Source: Pseudomonas mandelii (lineage in GTDB: Bacteria > Pseudomonadota > Gammaproteobacteria > Pseudomonadales > Pseudomonadaceae). Taken from it: a stretch of 64,000 bases of DNA. How positions within the stretch are numbered: the first letter of the stretch is position 1; every line of letters begins with the position of its first letter. The notes under the pieces were generated by a model. The model saw only the letters and a program-made list of their open reading frames with translations, did not search any database and had not been told where the DNA came from. The stretch spans positions 248,001 through 312,000 of the forward strand of contig NZ_LT629796.1 of assembly GCF_900106065.1 (NCBI RefSeq), given 5' to 3'. The translations under genes and the position numbers were made by a program. This document shows, in pieces, positions 1 to 9,600 of this stretch.

Positions 1-2
1 TC

Positions 3-2213
3 ATCGCCACCGACAACGGCATCCAGCTGTCCAGCATCAAGGCCGCCGACGACGTTTATCCGCTGCGCGGCGAACTGAAAAGCGCCCCGGCGCCCTTCGC
101 CCCGGAAGAAGCCGGTGGCGGCCCCAAACCCGGCGAAGCCTGGGTCGAAGCGCGACTGCTGACCGCGCTCGACCTGAAGATCGGCGACAGCATCGATGTC
201 GGTCTGCGCACTCTGAAACTGGCCCGCGTCCTGACTTACGAACCGGACCGTGCCGGCAACTTCTACAGCCTCACGCCACGGGTGCTGATCAACCTCAGCG
301 ACCTCGCCGCAACCGGCGTGGTGCAACCCGGCAGCCGGGTCAGTTACCGCGAACTCTGGCGCGGTAAAGCCGAGGCACTGGAAACCTACCGTCAACTGAT
401 CAAACCCGGCCTGGCTGCCAACCAGCGCATCCAGGATGCTCGCGACGGCAATCGACAGATCGGCGGCGCGCTGGGCAAGGCCGAGCGTTACCTGAACATG
501 GCCAGCCTGGTGGCGGTTCTGCTGTCCGGCGTGGCGGTGGCGCTGTCGGCAACACGCTTCGCCACTCGCCGATTCGACGCCAGTGCCTTGCTGCGTTGCC
601 TGGGTCTGTCGCGTCGGGAAACCATGGTGTTGTTCAGTTTGCAGCTGACGGTACTTGGCCTGCTCGCCAGCCTCGGCGGCGCGCTCCTCGGCTGGCTTGC
701 ACAGCTTGGATTGTTCGCGTTGCTGCATGATTTGTTGCCAACCGACGTACCTCCGGGCGGTCTGTTTCCTGCCATCGCCGGGATCGGCACCGGGCTGGTA
801 GCCTTGGCCGGTTTTGCCCTGCCGCCACTGGCTGCTCTCGGTCGAGTTCCGCCGCTGCGGGTGCTGCGTCGAGACATGCTGCCAATTCCTTCCAGCACCT
901 GGATGGTCTATGGCGCTGCGCTGGGCGCCCTCGGCCTGATCATGTGGCGCCTGAGCCTCGACCTGGTGCTGACCTTCGCCCTGCTCGGCGGCGGCGTGAT
1001 CGCGGCGGTCATACTCGGCGGGTTGCTGTTGCTGCTACTCAAAAGCTTGCGTCGGATGCTGGCACGCGCTTCATTGCCCTGGCGCCTCGGGCTAGGTCAA
1101 CTGCTGCGTCATCCGCTGGCGGCTGCGGGACAAGCCTTGGCCTTCGGTTTGATCCTGTTGTCCATGGCGCTGATCGCTTTGCTGCGTGGCGAGTTACTGG
1201 ACACCTGGCAGAACCAGTTACCGAAAAACGCACCGAACTATTTCGCCCTGAACATCCTGCCCGCCGACAAACAGGCCTTCACCGATCGACTGATCGAGCT
1301 GTCAGCCCAATCGGCGCCGCTGTACCCGGTGGTGCCGGGACGACTGATCAGCATCAACGGCGAGCCGGTACAGGAAATCGTCAGCAAGGATTCGGCGGGT
1401 GACCGGGCTATCCAGCGCGACCTGAGCCTGACCTGGGCCGCGGACCTTCCGGCGGGCAACAAGCTCACAGCGGGGAACTGGTGGAGCGAACAGCCAGCCG
1501 ATGACGTTCCTGGCGTGTCGGTGGAAGGCAAGGTCGCCGAAAGCCTGAAGCTCAAGCTTGGCGATCACATGGTTTTTACCGTCGGCGGAGCCAATCGCGA
1601 AGCGAAAGTCACCAGTCTGCGGGAGATCAACTGGGACAACTTCCAGCCGAACTTTTTCATGATCTTCCAGCCTGGCACGTTGAAGGATTTGCCGGCGACC
1701 TACCTGACCAGTTTCTATCTGGCGGCGGGTCACGACCAGCAGATTGTCGACCTGTCCAGGGCCTTCCCGGCGGTCACCATCCTGCAAGTCGAAGCCTTGC
1801 TGGAGCAGCTGCGCAGCATCCTCGCCCAAGTCACCTTGGCCGTGGAATACGTGCTGCTGTTTGTATTGGCGGCGGGGATGGCGGTGTTGTTCTCGGGCTT
1901 GCAGGCGACCCTCGATGAGCGCATTCGCCAAGGCGCGCTGCTGCGAGCACTGGGGGCCGAACGGCAATTGCTGGTCAAGGCGCGGCGGATCGAGTTCGGT
2001 TTGCTCGGCGCGGTCAGTGGCCTGTTGGCGGCGTTGGGGTCAGAACTGGTGAGCCTGGTGCTTTATCGCTACGCCTTCGACCTGCCGTGGCATCCACATC
2101 CGTGGCTGTTGGTGTTGCCGTTGATTGGCGCAGTGTTGATCGGCGGCGCCGGTGTATTCGGTACCCGTCGCGCGTTGAACGCCAGCCCCCTGACAGTGTT
2201 GCGCGAGGGTTGA
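3..2213 (+). CDS. ABC transporter permease, FtsX/YbbP type (5' partial)
   Basis: The reading frame is open from the left window edge, so the true start lies upstream; about 736 C-terminal residues are visible. Hydrophobic helices occur in two groups. The first is an FtsX-like core (from about base 490 to 1200) and the second is at the C-terminus (about 1830 to 2190). A long soluble, probably periplasmic, segment lies between them. This matches large YbbP-like permeases that work with a separate ATPase (YbbA-like) in moving or releasing envelope or lipid-linked substrates. The ATPase gene is not in the window and should lie upstream. The family assignment is firm; the substrate is unknown. Confidence 0.85.
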   Translation: MATDNGIQLSSIKAADDVYPLRGELKSAPAPFAPEEAGGGPKPGEAWVEARLLTALDLKIGDSIDVGLRTLKLARVLTYEPDRAGNFYSLTPRVLINLSDLAATGVVQPGSRVSYRELWRGKAEALETYRQLIKPGLAANQRIQDARDGNRQIGGALGKAERYLNMASLVAVLLSGVAVALSATRFATRRFDASALLRCLGLSRRETMVLFSLQLTVLGLLASLGGALLGWLAQLGLFALLHDLLPTDVPPGGLFPAIAGIGTGLVALAGFALPPLAALGRVPPLRVLRRDMLPIPSSTWMVYGAALGALGLIMWRLSLDLVLTFALLGGGVIAAVILGGLLLLLLKSLRRMLARASLPWRLGLGQLLRHPLAAAGQALAFGLILLSMALIALLRGELLDTWQNQLPKNAPNYFALNILPADKQAFTDRLIELSAQSAPLYPVVPGRLISINGEPVQEIVSKDSAGDRAIQRDLSLTWAADLPAGNKLTAGNWWSEQPADDVPGVSVEGKVAESLKLKLGDHMVFTVGGANREAKVTSLREINWDNFQPNFFMIFQPGTLKDLPATYLTSFYLAAGHDQQIVDLSRAFPAVTILQVEALLEQLRSILAQVTLAVEYVLLFVLAAGMAVLFSGLQATLDERIRQGALLRALGAERQLLVKARRIEFGLLGAVSGLLAALGSELVSLVLYRYAFDLPWHPHPWLLVLPLIGAVLIGGAGVFGTRRALNASPLTVLREG

Positions 2214-2247
2214 TAGACTCAAGACTCTCCCCTCACAAGAAGTTGCC

Positions 2248-2745
2248 ATGAGCCGTTATCGCCCTCCCCGCCCCGCAGGCACCGCGCTGATCACCCCGGA
2301 AGGTGAAGCGCGAATGCGGGCCGAGTTTCATGAGCTCTGGCATGTCCGTCGGCCTCAGGTGACGCAATCGGTCAGCGAGGCAGCGGCACAGGGCGATCGT
2401 TCGGAAAACGCCGAGTACACCTACGGCAAAAAGATGCTGCGCGAAATCGACAGTCGCGTGCGCTTTCTCACTAAGCGTCTCGAAGCACTGAAGGTTGTCA
2501 GCGAGAAGCCAAGCGACCCGAACAAGGTCTACTTCGGCGCCTGGGTCACCATCGAAGATGAAGACGGCAAAGAGTCACGCTATCGTATTGTCGGGCCGGA
2601 TGAGCTGGACTTGAAACTGGGCCTGATCAGCATCGACTCGCCGCTCGCCCGCGCGTTGATCGGCAAGGCGCTGGACGCCGAGGTTCGGGTCCAGACACCC
2701 ACCGGTGAACAGTGCGTGTATATCGTGGCGATCGAGTATCTCTAA
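2248..2745 (+). CDS. greB: Transcription elongation factor GreB
   Basis: A 165-residue protein of GreA/GreB type. The N-terminal coiled-coil hairpin carries the acidic tip (Asp50 and Glu53 within GDRSENAEY) that enters the RNA polymerase secondary channel and stimulates cleavage of backtracked RNA. The C-terminal half is the FKBP-like globular domain. The basic N-terminal extension and length fit GreB better than GreA. It follows the ABC permease by about 34 bases on the same strand, so co-transcription is possible. Confidence 0.95.
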   Translation: MSRYRPPRPAGTALITPEGEARMRAEFHELWHVRRPQVTQSVSEAAAQGDRSENAEYTYGKKMLREIDSRVRFLTKRLEALKVVSEKPSDPNKVYFGAWVTIEDEDGKESRYRIVGPDELDLKLGLISIDSPLARALIGKALDAEVRVQTPTGEQCVYIVAIEYL

Positions 2746-2749
2746 AGCT

Positions 2750-3058
2750 TCAGCGGCGCGTGATCAAACCTTGCCGGGCAACCCGGGTCAGCTGCCTGAT
2801 CACCTCTGGTGCCTCTTCGACGCTGGGCGATTGAATCACCGCCAGATCAAAACTGTCGCTGGCAAACCGCGCCAGTGATTCACCGTCTTCGACAAACTGG
2901 ATCAGGAACGCGGCAGGGCCGCCGGTACGACGTGGCCAGCCATCGAGATAACGCAGGAGCGTCGGCTGATGTTTTCCGCCAAGCAGGATTTTGGGGTTGC
3001 GCTGGGTGAGGTGTGCCGTGATCGGCGCGGGGCGTACAACGGGGCTTAGTGCATTCAT
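2750..3058 (-). CDS. Small conserved-looking hypothetical protein
   Basis: A 102-residue protein starting at an ATG (MNALSPVV); a TTG 21 bases further upstream is an alternative. It is soluble, with no signal peptide or membrane segment. The centre (FDLAVIQSPSVEEAPEVIRQLTRVA) resembles the late strand and helix of a Rossmann-type methyltransferase fold, but no SAM-binding glycine motif is present, so I do not assign activity. It converges on greB, with the two stop codons only a few bases apart. The ribosome site is weak, which lowers confidence in the exact start. Confidence 0.6.
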   Translation of the reverse strand: MNALSPVVRPAPITAHLTQRNPKILLGGKHQPTLLRYLDGWPRRTGGPAAFLIQFVEDGESLARFASDSFDLAVIQSPSVEEAPEVIRQLTRVARQGLITRR

Positions 3059-3262
3059 TGGGTCGTGTCTCTGCCTCAAAAGTCTGCATGGCAGGTGAGA
3101 GGCAACACCGAACCAGCGCTTTAGCGGTATTTCGAAGCCTGTTACTAGCTTCTATCGGCAACTGGATGAGTTACCTGGCGCCCCGCAAGTAGCTGTTTAA
3201 ATCGGCGCATGAGCAGCATCCTAGAGAAGCTGACCGGACAGTGTCAAGAATGACGCGCAACA

Positions 3263-3289
3263 AAAAGGCCCGCGCAATGCGGGCCTTTT
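3263..3289 (-). terminator. Rho-independent terminator after the DoxX gene
   Basis: Perfect GC-rich inverted repeat (GGCCCGC, short AAT loop, GCGGGCC) flanked by A and T runs on both sides, so it can work on either strand. It lies 17 bases past the stop codon of the DoxX gene. Confidence 0.85.
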
Positions 3290-3305
3290 CGTTGAGCCAG
3301 AGCGG

Positions 3306-3740
3306 TCAGTCAGCGATCGCGCGGTCTACCGACAGTTTGCCGGCACCCTCGATCAGTACCGCGATGCTGCCGCCGAGCAAGGCCAGGGCGAATTCATAAC
3401 CGTTGTTGGTCATGAACAGGCCGTGGCTGATGTGCACGGTAAAAATGGCGACCAGCGAAAGGATGGTCAGCCCCAGTGCTGCCGGACGTACCAGCAGACC
3501 TATGATCAGGGCCAGACCGCCGAAGAACTCGGTACCACCGGACAGGATCGCCATCAGGTGACCCGGTGCCAGACCCAGACTTTCCATGTACTGCGCGGTG
3601 CCGGCTATGCCGTAGCCACCGAACATGCCGAAGAGTTTCTGCGCACCGTGAGCAGCAAAGATGATGCCGACGAAGATTCGCAGAACGGTCAAGCCGTAGC
3701 CAGCGCGGGTAAACAGTACCTTGTTGATCAGTGTGCTCAT
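3306..3740 (-). CDS. DoxX family membrane protein
   Basis: A 144-residue integral membrane protein with four predicted hydrophobic helices. It carries the DoxX signature glycines near the first helix (LRIFVGIIFAAHGAQKLFG) and the GGTEFFGGLALIIGL stretch in the middle. DoxX proteins are inner-membrane proteins linked in some bacteria to oxidoreductase partners or thiol stress; the specific role here is unknown. It is monocistronic, bounded by its own terminator downstream and by a palindromic promoter region upstream. Confidence 0.88.
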   Translation of the reverse strand: MSTLINKVLFTRAGYGLTVLRIFVGIIFAAHGAQKLFGMFGGYGIAGTAQYMESLGLAPGHLMAILSGGTEFFGGLALIIGLLVRPAALGLTILSLVAIFTVHISHGLFMTNNGYEFALALLGGSIAVLIEGAGKLSVDRAIAD

Positions 3741-3799
3741 GCTGTGTCATCCATAGTGATTGTGTGTTGGTTGGCCGTCATACTAATCGATAAAACAAA

Positions 3800-3829
3800 T
3801 GTTAAAAGCGCAATATTTGCGACATAACA
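3800..3829. promoter_or_regulatory. Nested dyad upstream of the DoxX gene, candidate operator
   Basis: The 30-base segment begins TGTTA and ends TAACA. Its core reads, on the minus strand, CGCAAATATTGCG (5-base arms, 3-base centre). It sits about 60 bases upstream of the DoxX start, inside the short AT-rich gap where the promoter must lie. The regulator is not known. Confidence 0.4.
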
Positions 3830-3843
3830 ATCAGTTTAGCCGA

Positions 3844-5265
3844 TCATTTCCGTGAGGCAACTTTCTGCCCCTGGGGCTCCAACGATTCCCTCTCACGATC
3901 GAACGCCAGGTAATACTTGTTCACGCTATTAACATAGCTGACGGCACCCATTCCCACCTGCTCCATTGCAATGCGCTCGACCTGGAAGAACCACTGATTG
4001 GGATTCAGGCCTCGGCGTCGGGCTTCGGCGCGCATGCCCTGCACCCGTTCCGGCCCCATGTTGTAAGCCGCCAGCACAAACGCCATGCGCTCGCGCTCGT
4101 TGAGTTTGGGGCTTGCGAAGAACTTGCGTCGGATCATCGCCAGGTACTTGGCCCCGGCCTGCACATTGGCGTCGAGGTTCTGAATGTTGTTGACCCCGAC
4201 GCGCTGGGCGGCGGACGGGGTGATCTGCATCAGGCCGGTGGGGCCGCTGCCGCTTCGGGCGTTGGGTTGCAGGGCAGACTCCTTAAAAGCCAATGCTGCC
4301 AGGTTCAGCCAGTCCATGCCCTGGGCATCCGCGTGCTTTTGCAGCACCGGACGAAGTTTTTCCAGGCGCTGCCGATCAGCCTTGGCCAATGGATAGTGCA
4401 CTTGATACAGACGTCGATAGATGCGCAGGAACGCCGCATCCTGGTCCGACGGCTTCTTGTAGGTCGTCAGGAAGCGATCGATGCTCGCGCGCAGCATCGA
4501 AGCGTCGCGTCGCACGAACCAGAACTCTTCACCCGGATCGCTGATCGACACCTGCTTATCGAGACGTAGTTTGGGCAGGATCTTGCCCCAGCGCTCGGCA
4601 ATCGGCTGCTCGACGATGGTCAGGTGAAAGATCCCGCCCTGGACCATTTCCAGAACGTCTTCGACCGCCAGACTGGGGTCGACCCATTCGATTTTCATCG
4701 GTGCCAGCTTGTGCAGCGCCAGCTTTGAATTGATCTGACTGACCGCATCCCCGGCCGCGCTGCCGGTGGGCAGCGCCAGGGTCTTACCCGAGAGTTGTTC
4801 GACGCGGGTGTAACGGCGCTCACCCTTGATGCCCACCAGCACCAACGGGATGTTGCTGGCAATCGGTTCACTGCTGCTGACCGCATGGCCCGGTTGCAAA
4901 TCGAGCAGTTCCCCCGGCGCCACCAGGTCGCCCTCCCCGCGTTGCAAGGCACCGAGCAGTTGGTCCTTGCCTTTGGGAATGATCTTGAGGGTTATTTCCT
5001 GCCCGTCACGGGCGTGACCGTTGAGGTATTGCTCGAAGGCGCGCAGGCGGTGGTATTCGACGCCGATGGCCTGGCCCTGGACTTCACCGGAACTGTTTCG
5101 GCTCTGGTTGACCAGCACCCGCAGCACACGACTGCTGCGAATCTCCGCCAGGTCACGGACCTTGGCCGCCGGCACGGCTTGCAGCGGGCCGGCCAGACGC
5201 GCAACCGCCGGCATCGGCAGCAGCAACGAACAGCACAGCAGTAGCAACATCGAGGGACGTGTCAT
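3844..5265 (-). CDS. MltF-like lytic transglycosylase with solute-binding domain
   Basis: A 473-residue secreted protein. It has an N-terminal signal peptide (MTRPSMLLLLCCSLLLPMPAVA), then a periplasmic solute-binding-protein type 3 domain (about residues 45-280), then a C-terminal SLT lysozyme-like domain (about 300-450). In the SLT domain the catalytic glutamate lies in AFKESALQP, followed by GPTGLMQI and the AAYNMGP motif. This order is that of MltF, which cleaves peptidoglycan between MurNAc and GlcNAc with 1,6-anhydro product formation. In E. coli MltF the N-terminal domain modulates the activity. No lipobox is seen, so it is probably periplasmic rather than lipid-anchored. Confidence 0.88.
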   Translation of the reverse strand: MTRPSMLLLLCCSLLLPMPAVARLAGPLQAVPAAKVRDLAEIRSSRVLRVLVNQSRNSSGEVQGQAIGVEYHRLRAFEQYLNGHARDGQEITLKIIPKGKDQLLGALQRGEGDLVAPGELLDLQPGHAVSSSEPIASNIPLVLVGIKGERRYTRVEQLSGKTLALPTGSAAGDAVSQINSKLALHKLAPMKIEWVDPSLAVEDVLEMVQGGIFHLTIVEQPIAERWGKILPKLRLDKQVSISDPGEEFWFVRRDASMLRASIDRFLTTYKKPSDQDAAFLRIYRRLYQVHYPLAKADRQRLEKLRPVLQKHADAQGMDWLNLAALAFKESALQPNARSGSGPTGLMQITPSAAQRVGVNNIQNLDANVQAGAKYLAMIRRKFFASPKLNERERMAFVLAAYNMGPERVQGMRAEARRRGLNPNQWFFQVERIAMEQVGMGAVSYVNSVNKYYLAFDRERESLEPQGQKVASRK

Positions 5266-5500
5266 CCACTCTCCGGAAAGAATACTGGGCCGACCTCATG
5301 AATTTTCATGAAATCGAACGACAGAAACAGAGCGCCTTGAGCGCTGACAAAGTGCAAAAGACTGGCACAGTGATGGCACCCTGGCCACCCCTGCGTGTCT
5401 CGCGGCATCAAGAGACAGCCTTAACTCGTTGTAGTTCTTGGCTTTTCTTATAAATCTACAGCTCTGATATGCTTTCCGGCCTTTGGTCCGAGGTAGCACC

Positions 5501-6310
5501 ATGCAACTCATCGATATCGGCGTCAACCTGACCAACCCCAGTTTTGCGGATAAGCACCAGGCCGTACTCGATCGCGCGTATGCCGCGGGGGTCTGCCAAT
5601 TGGTCCTGACCGGCACCAGTGTCGAAGGCAGCGAGCAGGCGCTGGAGCTCTGCCGGCAACTGGACGAAACGGCCCAGCGACTGTTCGCCACCGCAGGCAT
5701 TCACCCTCATTCGGCCAGCGACTGGAACGCCGACAGCGACCAGCGCCTGCGCAGTTTGCTCAAGGAACCCAACGTGGTAGCCGTGGGTGAATGCGGGCTG
5801 GATTTCAATCGCGATTTCTCGCCGCGTCCCCAGCAGGAAAAAGTCCTCGAAGAGCACCTGGCGATGGCGGTCGAGCTGCAATTGCCGGTGTTCCTTCATG
5901 AGCGCGATGCCAGTCAGCGACTGCTGGAAATTCTCCGTGATTACCGCGATCAGCTGCCGGCGGCGGTGGTGCATTGCTTCACCGGGGAAAAGAAGGCGCT
6001 GTTCAGCTACCTCGATCTGGATTTGCACATCGGCATCACCGGCTGGATCTGCGACGAGCGCCGGGGCACGCATCTGCATCCGTTGGTGAAAGAGATCAAG
6101 CGCGGGCGCTTGATGCTGGAGAGCGATGCGCCGTATCTGTTGCCACGCAGCTTGCGACCCAAGCCGAAGAACGGTCGCAATGAACCGGCATATTTGACTG
6201 AAGTGCTGCGGGAAGTGGCGTTGCATCGGGGGGAAGCGGAAGAGGATCTGGCCGCCCACACCACCGCCTGCGCTCGCGCGTTCTACGGCCTGCCATCAAT
6301 CCCCCGGTAA
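5501..6310 (+). CDS. tatD: TatD family metal-dependent hydrolase / DNase
   Basis: A 269-residue TIM-barrel hydrolase. It begins [12 protein letters not shown], with the DIGVNLT motif of TatD itself replacing the HxH of the YcfH/YjjV relatives. The other metal ligands are present: Glu in VGECGLDF, His in VFLHERDA, His in VVHCFTG and Asp in LESDAPYL. TatD proteins are magnesium-dependent nucleases tied to DNA repair and turnover, not to twin-arginine export. The ATG at 5501 was chosen because a GAGGT ribosome site precedes it; an in-frame TTG 18 bases upstream lacks one. Confidence 0.92.
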   Translation: MQLIDIGVNLTNPSFADKHQAVLDRAYAAGVCQLVLTGTSVEGSEQALELCRQLDETAQRLFATAGIHPHSASDWNADSDQRLRSLLKEPNVVAVGECGLDFNRDFSPRPQQEKVLEEHLAMAVELQLPVFLHERDASQRLLEILRDYRDQLPAAVVHCFTGEKKALFSYLDLDLHIGITGWICDERRGTHLHPLVKEIKRGRLMLESDAPYLLPRSLRPKPKNGRNEPAYLTEVLREVALHRGEAEEDLAAHTTACARAFYGLPSIPR

Positions 6311-6322
6311 CCACAAATCCCC

Positions 6323-6413
6323 CTGTAGGAGCGAGCCTGCTCGCGATGGCGTCGGCACATCCAACATTAATGTGACTGACAGGGCGCTATCGCGAGCAGG
6401 CTCGCTCCTACGG
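6323..6413. repeat. REP pair (GAGCCTGCTCGCGA type)
   Basis: Two inverted copies of the TAGGAGCGAGCCTGCTCGCGA palindromic core face each other across about 35 bases, between tatD and the chemoreceptor gene. Confidence 0.9.
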
Positions 6414-6426
6414 GGGGGGCTGATCG

Positions 6427-6440
6427 TTGATCCACATCAA
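6427..6440 (+). promoter_or_regulatory. ANR/FNR box upstream of the chemoreceptor gene
   Basis: TTGATCCACATCAA is a perfect TTGAT-N4-ATCAA dyad, the consensus for the oxygen-sensing regulators ANR, DNR and FNR. A weak -10-like CACAAT lies at 6463-6468. Its spacing would put the box near -41.5 of a class II promoter serving the gene that starts at 6514. Confidence 0.7.
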
Positions 6441-6513
6441 GTCCGGAACCTCTGCATAGCGGCACAATGCTGGCACCTTGCCAATGCTGTTTCCGCTATC
6501 AGAGAAGACCTCC

Positions 6514-7995
6514 ATGGGTGCCTGGCTTAGCAACATCTCACTGAAGTACAAATTCTGGGCGGTCAATGCGGTCGCCTTCTTCACCACGCTCTTGCTGGTG
6601 CTGTACGCCGTGCAGCTCGAACAACAGGCCCGCAGCCACGCCTCTCAAGTGTCGGCTCAGGCGCAGGCTCGCTTGCTCAATGCCTGGCCTGCCGGACAAC
6701 CGCTGCCCAAGGCCGATAACCTGCTGACCTACAGTCGCGGGCAGGCGCCGTTGCTGAACGAGCAGCCGGTGCTGGAACTGGCCGATGCCAAGGGCTGGGT
6801 CAAGATCAATTCAATGCCACTGTTCGGCGACAACCCGTTGATGGGCGCCGAGGTGTTCTCCCGCCCCGACGGTCAGCAGATCGCGGTGATCGCCCATGGC
6901 CCGAGCCTGAGCCAGGTGTTTGGCGAACGCTTCGCCAATTACGCGGTGGCGGTGTTCATCCTGATGCTGGCGATGCTGGCCGCTTCACAGCTATTGATCC
7001 GCTTCCTGCTGAGCCAACTCAACACCTTGAAAGATGTGATGCTCCACGTCGAGAAAACCGGCGACCTGTCAGCCCGTGTGCCACTCGCCTGCAAGGACGA
7101 GGTCGGGCAGATGGCCAATGCCTTCAACGCGATGCAGGCCGGATACCAGCGAGTAGTCAACACCGTTGCCAGCACTGCCCGGCAACTGGATGTCGGCGCG
7201 GCACGACTGGCCTCAAGCATGAACGAGGTGCGTCACGGCATGCTCGGCCAGCAAAGCGAAACCGATCAGGCCGCCACGGCGATCAACGAAATGACCGCCA
7301 CTGTCTATCACATCGCCCAGCATGCCGGCGCGACCCGCGACCTCTCGCAAACCGCCGATACCTTGGCTGGTAGCGGGCAGGAAGTGGTCAGCCGGGTACA
7401 GAAATCCATCGCCGGGTTGTCCAGCGGCGTGCAGCAGACGGCCGAGATGATCCAGCGCCTGGCCGAGGACAGTCAGAAAATCAACGGCGTGGTCGGCGTG
7501 ATCCACAGCATTGCCGAGCAGACCAATCTGCTGGCCCTGAATGCGGCGATCGAAGCGGCCCGCGCCGGCGACATGGGCCGTGGCTTTGCGGTGGTCGCCG
7601 ATGAAGTGCGTAACCTGGCCAAGCGCGTGCAAACTTCGACCGACGAGATCACGATCATGGTCTCCGCGCTGCAGGCCGGGACTCGGGACGCGGTGGACTT
7701 CATGCAGGAAAGCTCATTCAAGGCTGACGACTGCGTGCAACAGGCCCAAGAGGCTGGTGTCGCGCTGGCACAAATCACCAGCGCGGTGGCACAGATGCGC
7801 GAAAGCAATACCCAGATTGCGGTGGCGGCCGAGCAGCAGAGTCAGGTCGCGGAAGAAATGAACCGGGCGGTGGTGAGTATTCGGGATGTGACCGAGAACA
7901 CCGTGCAGCAAACGGTGGATTCGGCGACGACCAGTAATGATTTGGCAGCGTTGGCTGGGGAATTGAACAAGGCGATCGGGCAGCTCAAGCTGTAA
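6514..7995 (+). CDS. Methyl-accepting chemotaxis protein
   Basis: A 493-residue receptor. It has TM1 near residues 15-33, a short periplasmic segment of roughly 115 residues, TM2 near 145-170, a HAMP domain, and then the methyl-accepting domain. The conserved signalling tip is [19 protein letters not shown] (part shown). No CheR-docking pentapeptide ends the protein. The ligand domain is too short for a double Cache fold and does not identify a ligand. ATG 6514 follows an AGAGAAGA ribosome site; an upstream TTG at 6478 is less likely. The perfect ANR box upstream suggests induction under low oxygen, so a role in energy taxis or aerotaxis is an inference. Confidence 0.92.
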   Translation: MGAWLSNISLKYKFWAVNAVAFFTTLLLVLYAVQLEQQARSHASQVSAQAQARLLNAWPAGQPLPKADNLLTYSRGQAPLLNEQPVLELADAKGWVKINSMPLFGDNPLMGAEVFSRPDGQQIAVIAHGPSLSQVFGERFANYAVAVFILMLAMLAASQLLIRFLLSQLNTLKDVMLHVEKTGDLSARVPLACKDEVGQMANAFNAMQAGYQRVVNTVASTARQLDVGAARLASSMNEVRHGMLGQQSETDQAATAINEMTATVYHIAQHAGATRDLSQTADTLAGSGQEVVSRVQKSIAGLSSGVQQTAEMIQRLAEDSQKINGVVGVIHSIAEQTNLLALNAAIEAARAGDMGRGFAVVADEVRNLAKRVQTSTDEITIMVSALQAGTRDAVDFMQESSFKADDCVQQAQEAGVALAQITSAVAQMRESNTQIAVAAEQQSQVAEEMNRAVVSIRDVTENTVQQTVDSATTSNDLAALAGELNKAIGQLKL

Positions 7996-7997
7996 GG

Positions 7998-8079
7998 CCT
8001 CTTCGCGGGCAAGCCTCGCTCCTACAAGGGTTGGCGATGCTTTTGGTGTTGCAGGAGCGAGGCTTGCCCGCGAAGGCGT
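7998..8079. repeat. REP pair (GAGGCTTGCCCGCGAAG type)
   Basis: Inverted copies of CTTCGCGGGCAAGCCTCGCT and its complement lie immediately after the chemoreceptor stop codon. They may act as its transcription end. Confidence 0.9.
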
Positions 8080-8204
8080 CAGACCGGTCACAATCAATCC
8101 CGACCATGGCCGCTATCACTTCGATAGCCAACCTTGATTCGCCGCCCGCAGTGGCCAAGCCTATTCTTCAATCATGTGTTCAACATGGATCGAGGATTAG
8201 CATC

Positions 8205-8570
8205 ATGGGCAAACGTCACCCCAACCTACCCGCCTGGCAATGGCGCGCCTACCCGGGCAATCACCAGCACCCGACCAATCTGGTGTTGCACCTGATTGCC
8301 GTGCCGCTATTCATCGTGGCGTTTTTGCTGATTGTTTCCGGGGTGTTCGGCCTGAACTTCGTGAACTTCGCCATCGGTGTCATTGGCGTGATCGCTGCAT
8401 TAGGCTTGCAGCGCCACGGCCACAGCCTGGAGACGCAAGCCTCCGAGCCGTTCAGTGATCGTAAGGATGCGCTATCGCGCTTGCTGGTCGAGCAGTTCCT
8501 GACCTTTCCACGGTTTTTCCTCAGCGGCGGCTGGTGGCGCGCCTGGCGTGAGCGCCACCGTCGTCATTGA
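8205..8570 (+). CDS. DUF962/Mpo1-like small membrane protein
   Basis: A 121-residue protein with a histidine-rich N-terminal motif (YPGNHQHPTNLVLHLIAVP) and two hydrophobic helices, then a basic C-terminus rich in Trp and Arg. The N-H-P...N..LH...P pattern matches the DUF962/Mpo1-like family. Yeast Mpo1 is an iron-dependent dioxygenase in fatty-acid alpha-oxidation; the bacterial role is unproven. ATG 8205 is preceded by CGAGGA; the open frame continues upstream into a REP and is not credible there. Confidence 0.7.
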   Translation: MGKRHPNLPAWQWRAYPGNHQHPTNLVLHLIAVPLFIVAFLLIVSGVFGLNFVNFAIGVIGVIAALGLQRHGHSLETQASEPFSDRKDALSRLLVEQFLTFPRFFLSGGWWRAWRERHRRH

Positions 8571-9368
8571 TCAGGCGAAAATCGTCACCGTCTGCCGGCT
8601 CATGGCGATCAACTGACCATCCGCGCTCCACAGTTTCGCGGCCGCGTGACCGTAGCCGTCAGCGCCATGCTCGATTTCCACCAGGTATTTGCACCAGTCC
8701 AGCGTACTCAACTCGAGCAACGGCTGGACGAATTCTATGGTCCAGGTCAGCGTGCTGCCCATCGCGGGTTTGCTCAGGTGTGGCAACAGGGCCGGTGGCC
8801 AGGCGTCCACCAGCGCCAAAATATGCGACTCGCCGAGCGCCTCTTCCTTCACGTCCCCACGCAAACGCACCCAGCCGCCCATATCGCGGGATTTGTTGCC
8901 GGTGAACGGCAGACCGCCGACACTCCAGCGCATCGCCAGATGCTGCATGAATTCCGGTAGTACGCCTTTGATATAAGGCAGTTCCTGGCAATCGTCCCAG
9001 TGCTTCATTTCAGGTGCCGGCTCGGCCGCGACCGCCACTTCGGAAGGTCGCGAGGCACCGAAGCTGCCCTGGATCAACGTCACCACTTGCCCCTTTTGCA
9101 TCGCCCGGCCCAGCACCTGGCTGACGGCTTTGCCTTCGCGCAACACATCGACCTCAAAACTGACCGGCACTTCGGGTTCGACCGGCCCGACAAAGGTGAT
9201 CGCCAGCGAACGCACCGGCCGATCCGCCGGGACTTTTGCGCGCATGGCTTCGTATTGCAACGCGGCCACCAGGCCACCGAAACTGGCACGCCCCTGAGCC
9301 CATCCGGCCGGAATAGACAGCGCCAGCGGCTGGCTGCGGACGGCGTCGAGCAGATCGGAAAAGCGCAT
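8571..9368 (-). CDS. Acyl-CoA thioesterase, double hot-dog family
   Basis: A 265-residue cytoplasmic protein of the TesB-like thioesterase family. There are two hot-dog repeats. The first begins GRASFGGLVAALQYEAM and the second covers the C-terminal half with AMGSTLTWTIEF. These enzymes hydrolyse acyl-CoA to the free acid and CoA; chain-length preference cannot be read from sequence. It converges end to end with the DUF962 gene. Confidence 0.85.
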   Translation of the reverse strand: MRFSDLLDAVRSQPLALSIPAGWAQGRASFGGLVAALQYEAMRAKVPADRPVRSLAITFVGPVEPEVPVSFEVDVLREGKAVSQVLGRAMQKGQVVTLIQGSFGASRPSEVAVAAEPAPEMKHWDDCQELPYIKGVLPEFMQHLAMRWSVGGLPFTGNKSRDMGGWVRLRGDVKEEALGESHILALVDAWPPALLPHLSKPAMGSTLTWTIEFVQPLLELSTLDWCKYLVEIEHGADGYGHAAAKLWSADGQLIAMSRQTVTIFA

Positions 9369-9494
9369 GGAAACCTCAGTGCGGAAAAAAGATGGAGAGA
9401 TCTTAACCAGCCAGCGCAGGCGGCACAGCGCTTATTCCGGCCAAAAGCACTGACAGATGAGCCGTGCCTGTCCCTGGTTCAACACCCAAACCAC

Positions 9495-9584
9495 TGTGGG
9501 AGCGAGCCTGCTCGCGAAAGCGGTCTGTCAGCCAGCCTTGATGCCGACTGATACACCGCTTTCGCGAGCAGGCTCGCTCCCACA
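9495..9584. repeat. REP pair (GAGCCTGCTCGCGA type)
   Basis: Inverted copies of TGTGGGAGCGAGCCTGCTCG and its complement between the thioesterase and CHAD genes. Confidence 0.9.
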
Positions 9585-9600
9585 TTTGATCGGGGTGGTT

